Assembly (NCBI GenBank): GCA_040217175.1
Contig: JAVJNT010000002.1
Span: forward strand, 744,001-808,000
Length of the DNA stretch: 64,000 nucleotides
Direction: 5' to 3'
Source: Phycisphaerales bacterium
Lineage (GTDB): Bacteria > Planctomycetota > Phycisphaerae > Phycisphaerales > UBA1924
The translations under genes and the position numbers were made by a program. Positions 63,678 to 64,000 of this stretch are shown one piece after another (within the stretch, counting starts at the first letter, position 1; every line of letters begins with the position of its first letter). The notes under the pieces were generated by a model. The model was not told the origin of the DNA, did no database searches, and saw nothing but the letters and a program-made list of their open reading frames with translations.

Positions 63678-64000
63678 ATGCTGAAGCTGCTTGCAGGGTG
63701 TTGTGTCGCTGTCGGCGTTGGCCTGGCGACGCCGGCGGTCGCGTGGTCGCAGGAGGCCCCGGTCGTTGCCGAGGCGCCGGCGTGGCATGCGGCGGTCGAT
63801 CAAGCCGTCCGCGACGAGATGGAGCGGCAGGAGCTCGTGGGCGTCGCCATCGGTGTCATCCGCGAGGGACGCATCGCGTACACCGCGGGCTACGGGCTGG
63901 CGGATCGCGAGAACGAAGTGCCGGTCACCGAGGACACGATGTTCCGCTGGGCGTCGATCTCGAAGCCCGTGACGGCGGTGGCGGCGATGCAGCTCGTCGA
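63678..64000 (+). CDS. Serine hydrolase, beta-lactamase/penicillin-binding family (3' end outside window)
   Basis: The visible 107 residues start at ATG 63678 with a GGGGG site upstream and a signal peptide (MLKLLAGCCVAVGVGLATPA...WSQ). The beta-lactamase-type N-terminal pattern follows: VDQAVRDEMERQELVGVAIG, REGRIAYTAGYGLADRENEV and MFRWASISKPVTAVAAMQL, where SISK is the SxxK active site. The family includes class C beta-lactamases, D-Ala-D-Ala carboxypeptidases and esterases. It follows lpoB by 32 bp, so a role in peptidoglycan trimming would fit, but the KTG motif is outside the window. Confidence 0.82.
   Translation, partial: MLKLLAGCCVAVGVGLATPAVAWSQEAPVVAEAPAWHAAVDQAVRDEMERQELVGVAIGVIREGRIAYTAGYGLADRENEVPVTEDTMFRWASISKPVTAVAAMQLV

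Overview
The window is very GC-rich with almost exclusively G/C third codon positions. Several secreted proteins end in the two-repeat motif DFDGDGxLTIFDFLxFQN...GC, the 'GC-type dockerin' tail typical of Planctomycetota, class Phycisphaerae. FG-GAP/VCBS propellers, CGYD...CPECG zinc-ribbon membrane proteins and a TPR-sulfotransferase fit the same assignment. It looks like ordinary chromosome: no phage, insertion sequence, CRISPR array or integron was seen.

Layout. 1-861: the end of an unrecognised gene, then gmhA (heptose pathway). 1055-17708: a secretome region with eight dockerin-tailed proteins (a tandem duplicate pair, an ASPIC/UnbV CRTAC1-like propeller, FG-GAP propellers, a GATase-like protein, an Ig-containing VCBS protein), plus a lipoprotein, a mini membrane protein, a BON-MscS channel, a secreted M60 metallopeptidase and a zinc-ribbon membrane protein. 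16041-16949 carries no convincing gene but holds helically phased 10-bp and 21-bp repeat arrays. 17757-20335: proS coupled to a LolD-like ATPase. 20521-30164: alpha/beta hydrolase, GH3-family enzyme, GT9 with coiled coil, a GT2-GT4 multidomain glycosyltransferase, and on the other strand an ABC-2 polysaccharide-type permease, a thioredoxin and a zinc-ribbon protein. 30183-37510: tRNA-Ala, small lipoprotein, a secreted unknown, gamma-glutamyltransferase, TPR proteins, a TPR-sulfotransferase, a polyprenyl synthase and a tRNA-Cys with an unexpectedly long variable arm.

37567-45512: citrate synthase, tryptophan 2,3-dioxygenase, a ninth dockerin protein, a histidine kinase, a cold-shock protein, pnp and rpsO (the last two with clear intrinsic terminators). 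45655-56609: lipoproteins, DinB-like protein, thioesterase, purN coupled to a HExxH/PDZ protein, then a minus-strand run sucC-hisN-FUN14-DUF2007, a TlpA-like lipoprotein, orphans and a glyoxalase-like lipoprotein. 56616-64000: flavin reductase, a transglutaminase-like protein lacking its histidine, fumC followed without an intervening in-frame ATG by a UbiA-like membrane protein, then a COG3014-YcfL-LpoB lipoprotein operon (peptidoglycan synthesis regulation) leading into a serine beta-lactamase-fold hydrolase cut by the window edge.

Central metabolism (citrate synthase, sucC, fumC) indicates a TCA cycle with scattered genes. The envelope genes (gmhA, GTs, ABC-2 permease, LolD, LpoB/YcfL, many lipoproteins and AxA-signal secreted proteins) indicate a diderm cell with LPS-like glycans, an outer-membrane lipoprotein system and peptidoglycan. 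No single cluster stands out as an obvious new defence or biosynthetic system. The most unusual observations are the phased intergenic repeats, the tRNA-Cys architecture, the probable non-canonical start after fumC, and the Lpo operon.
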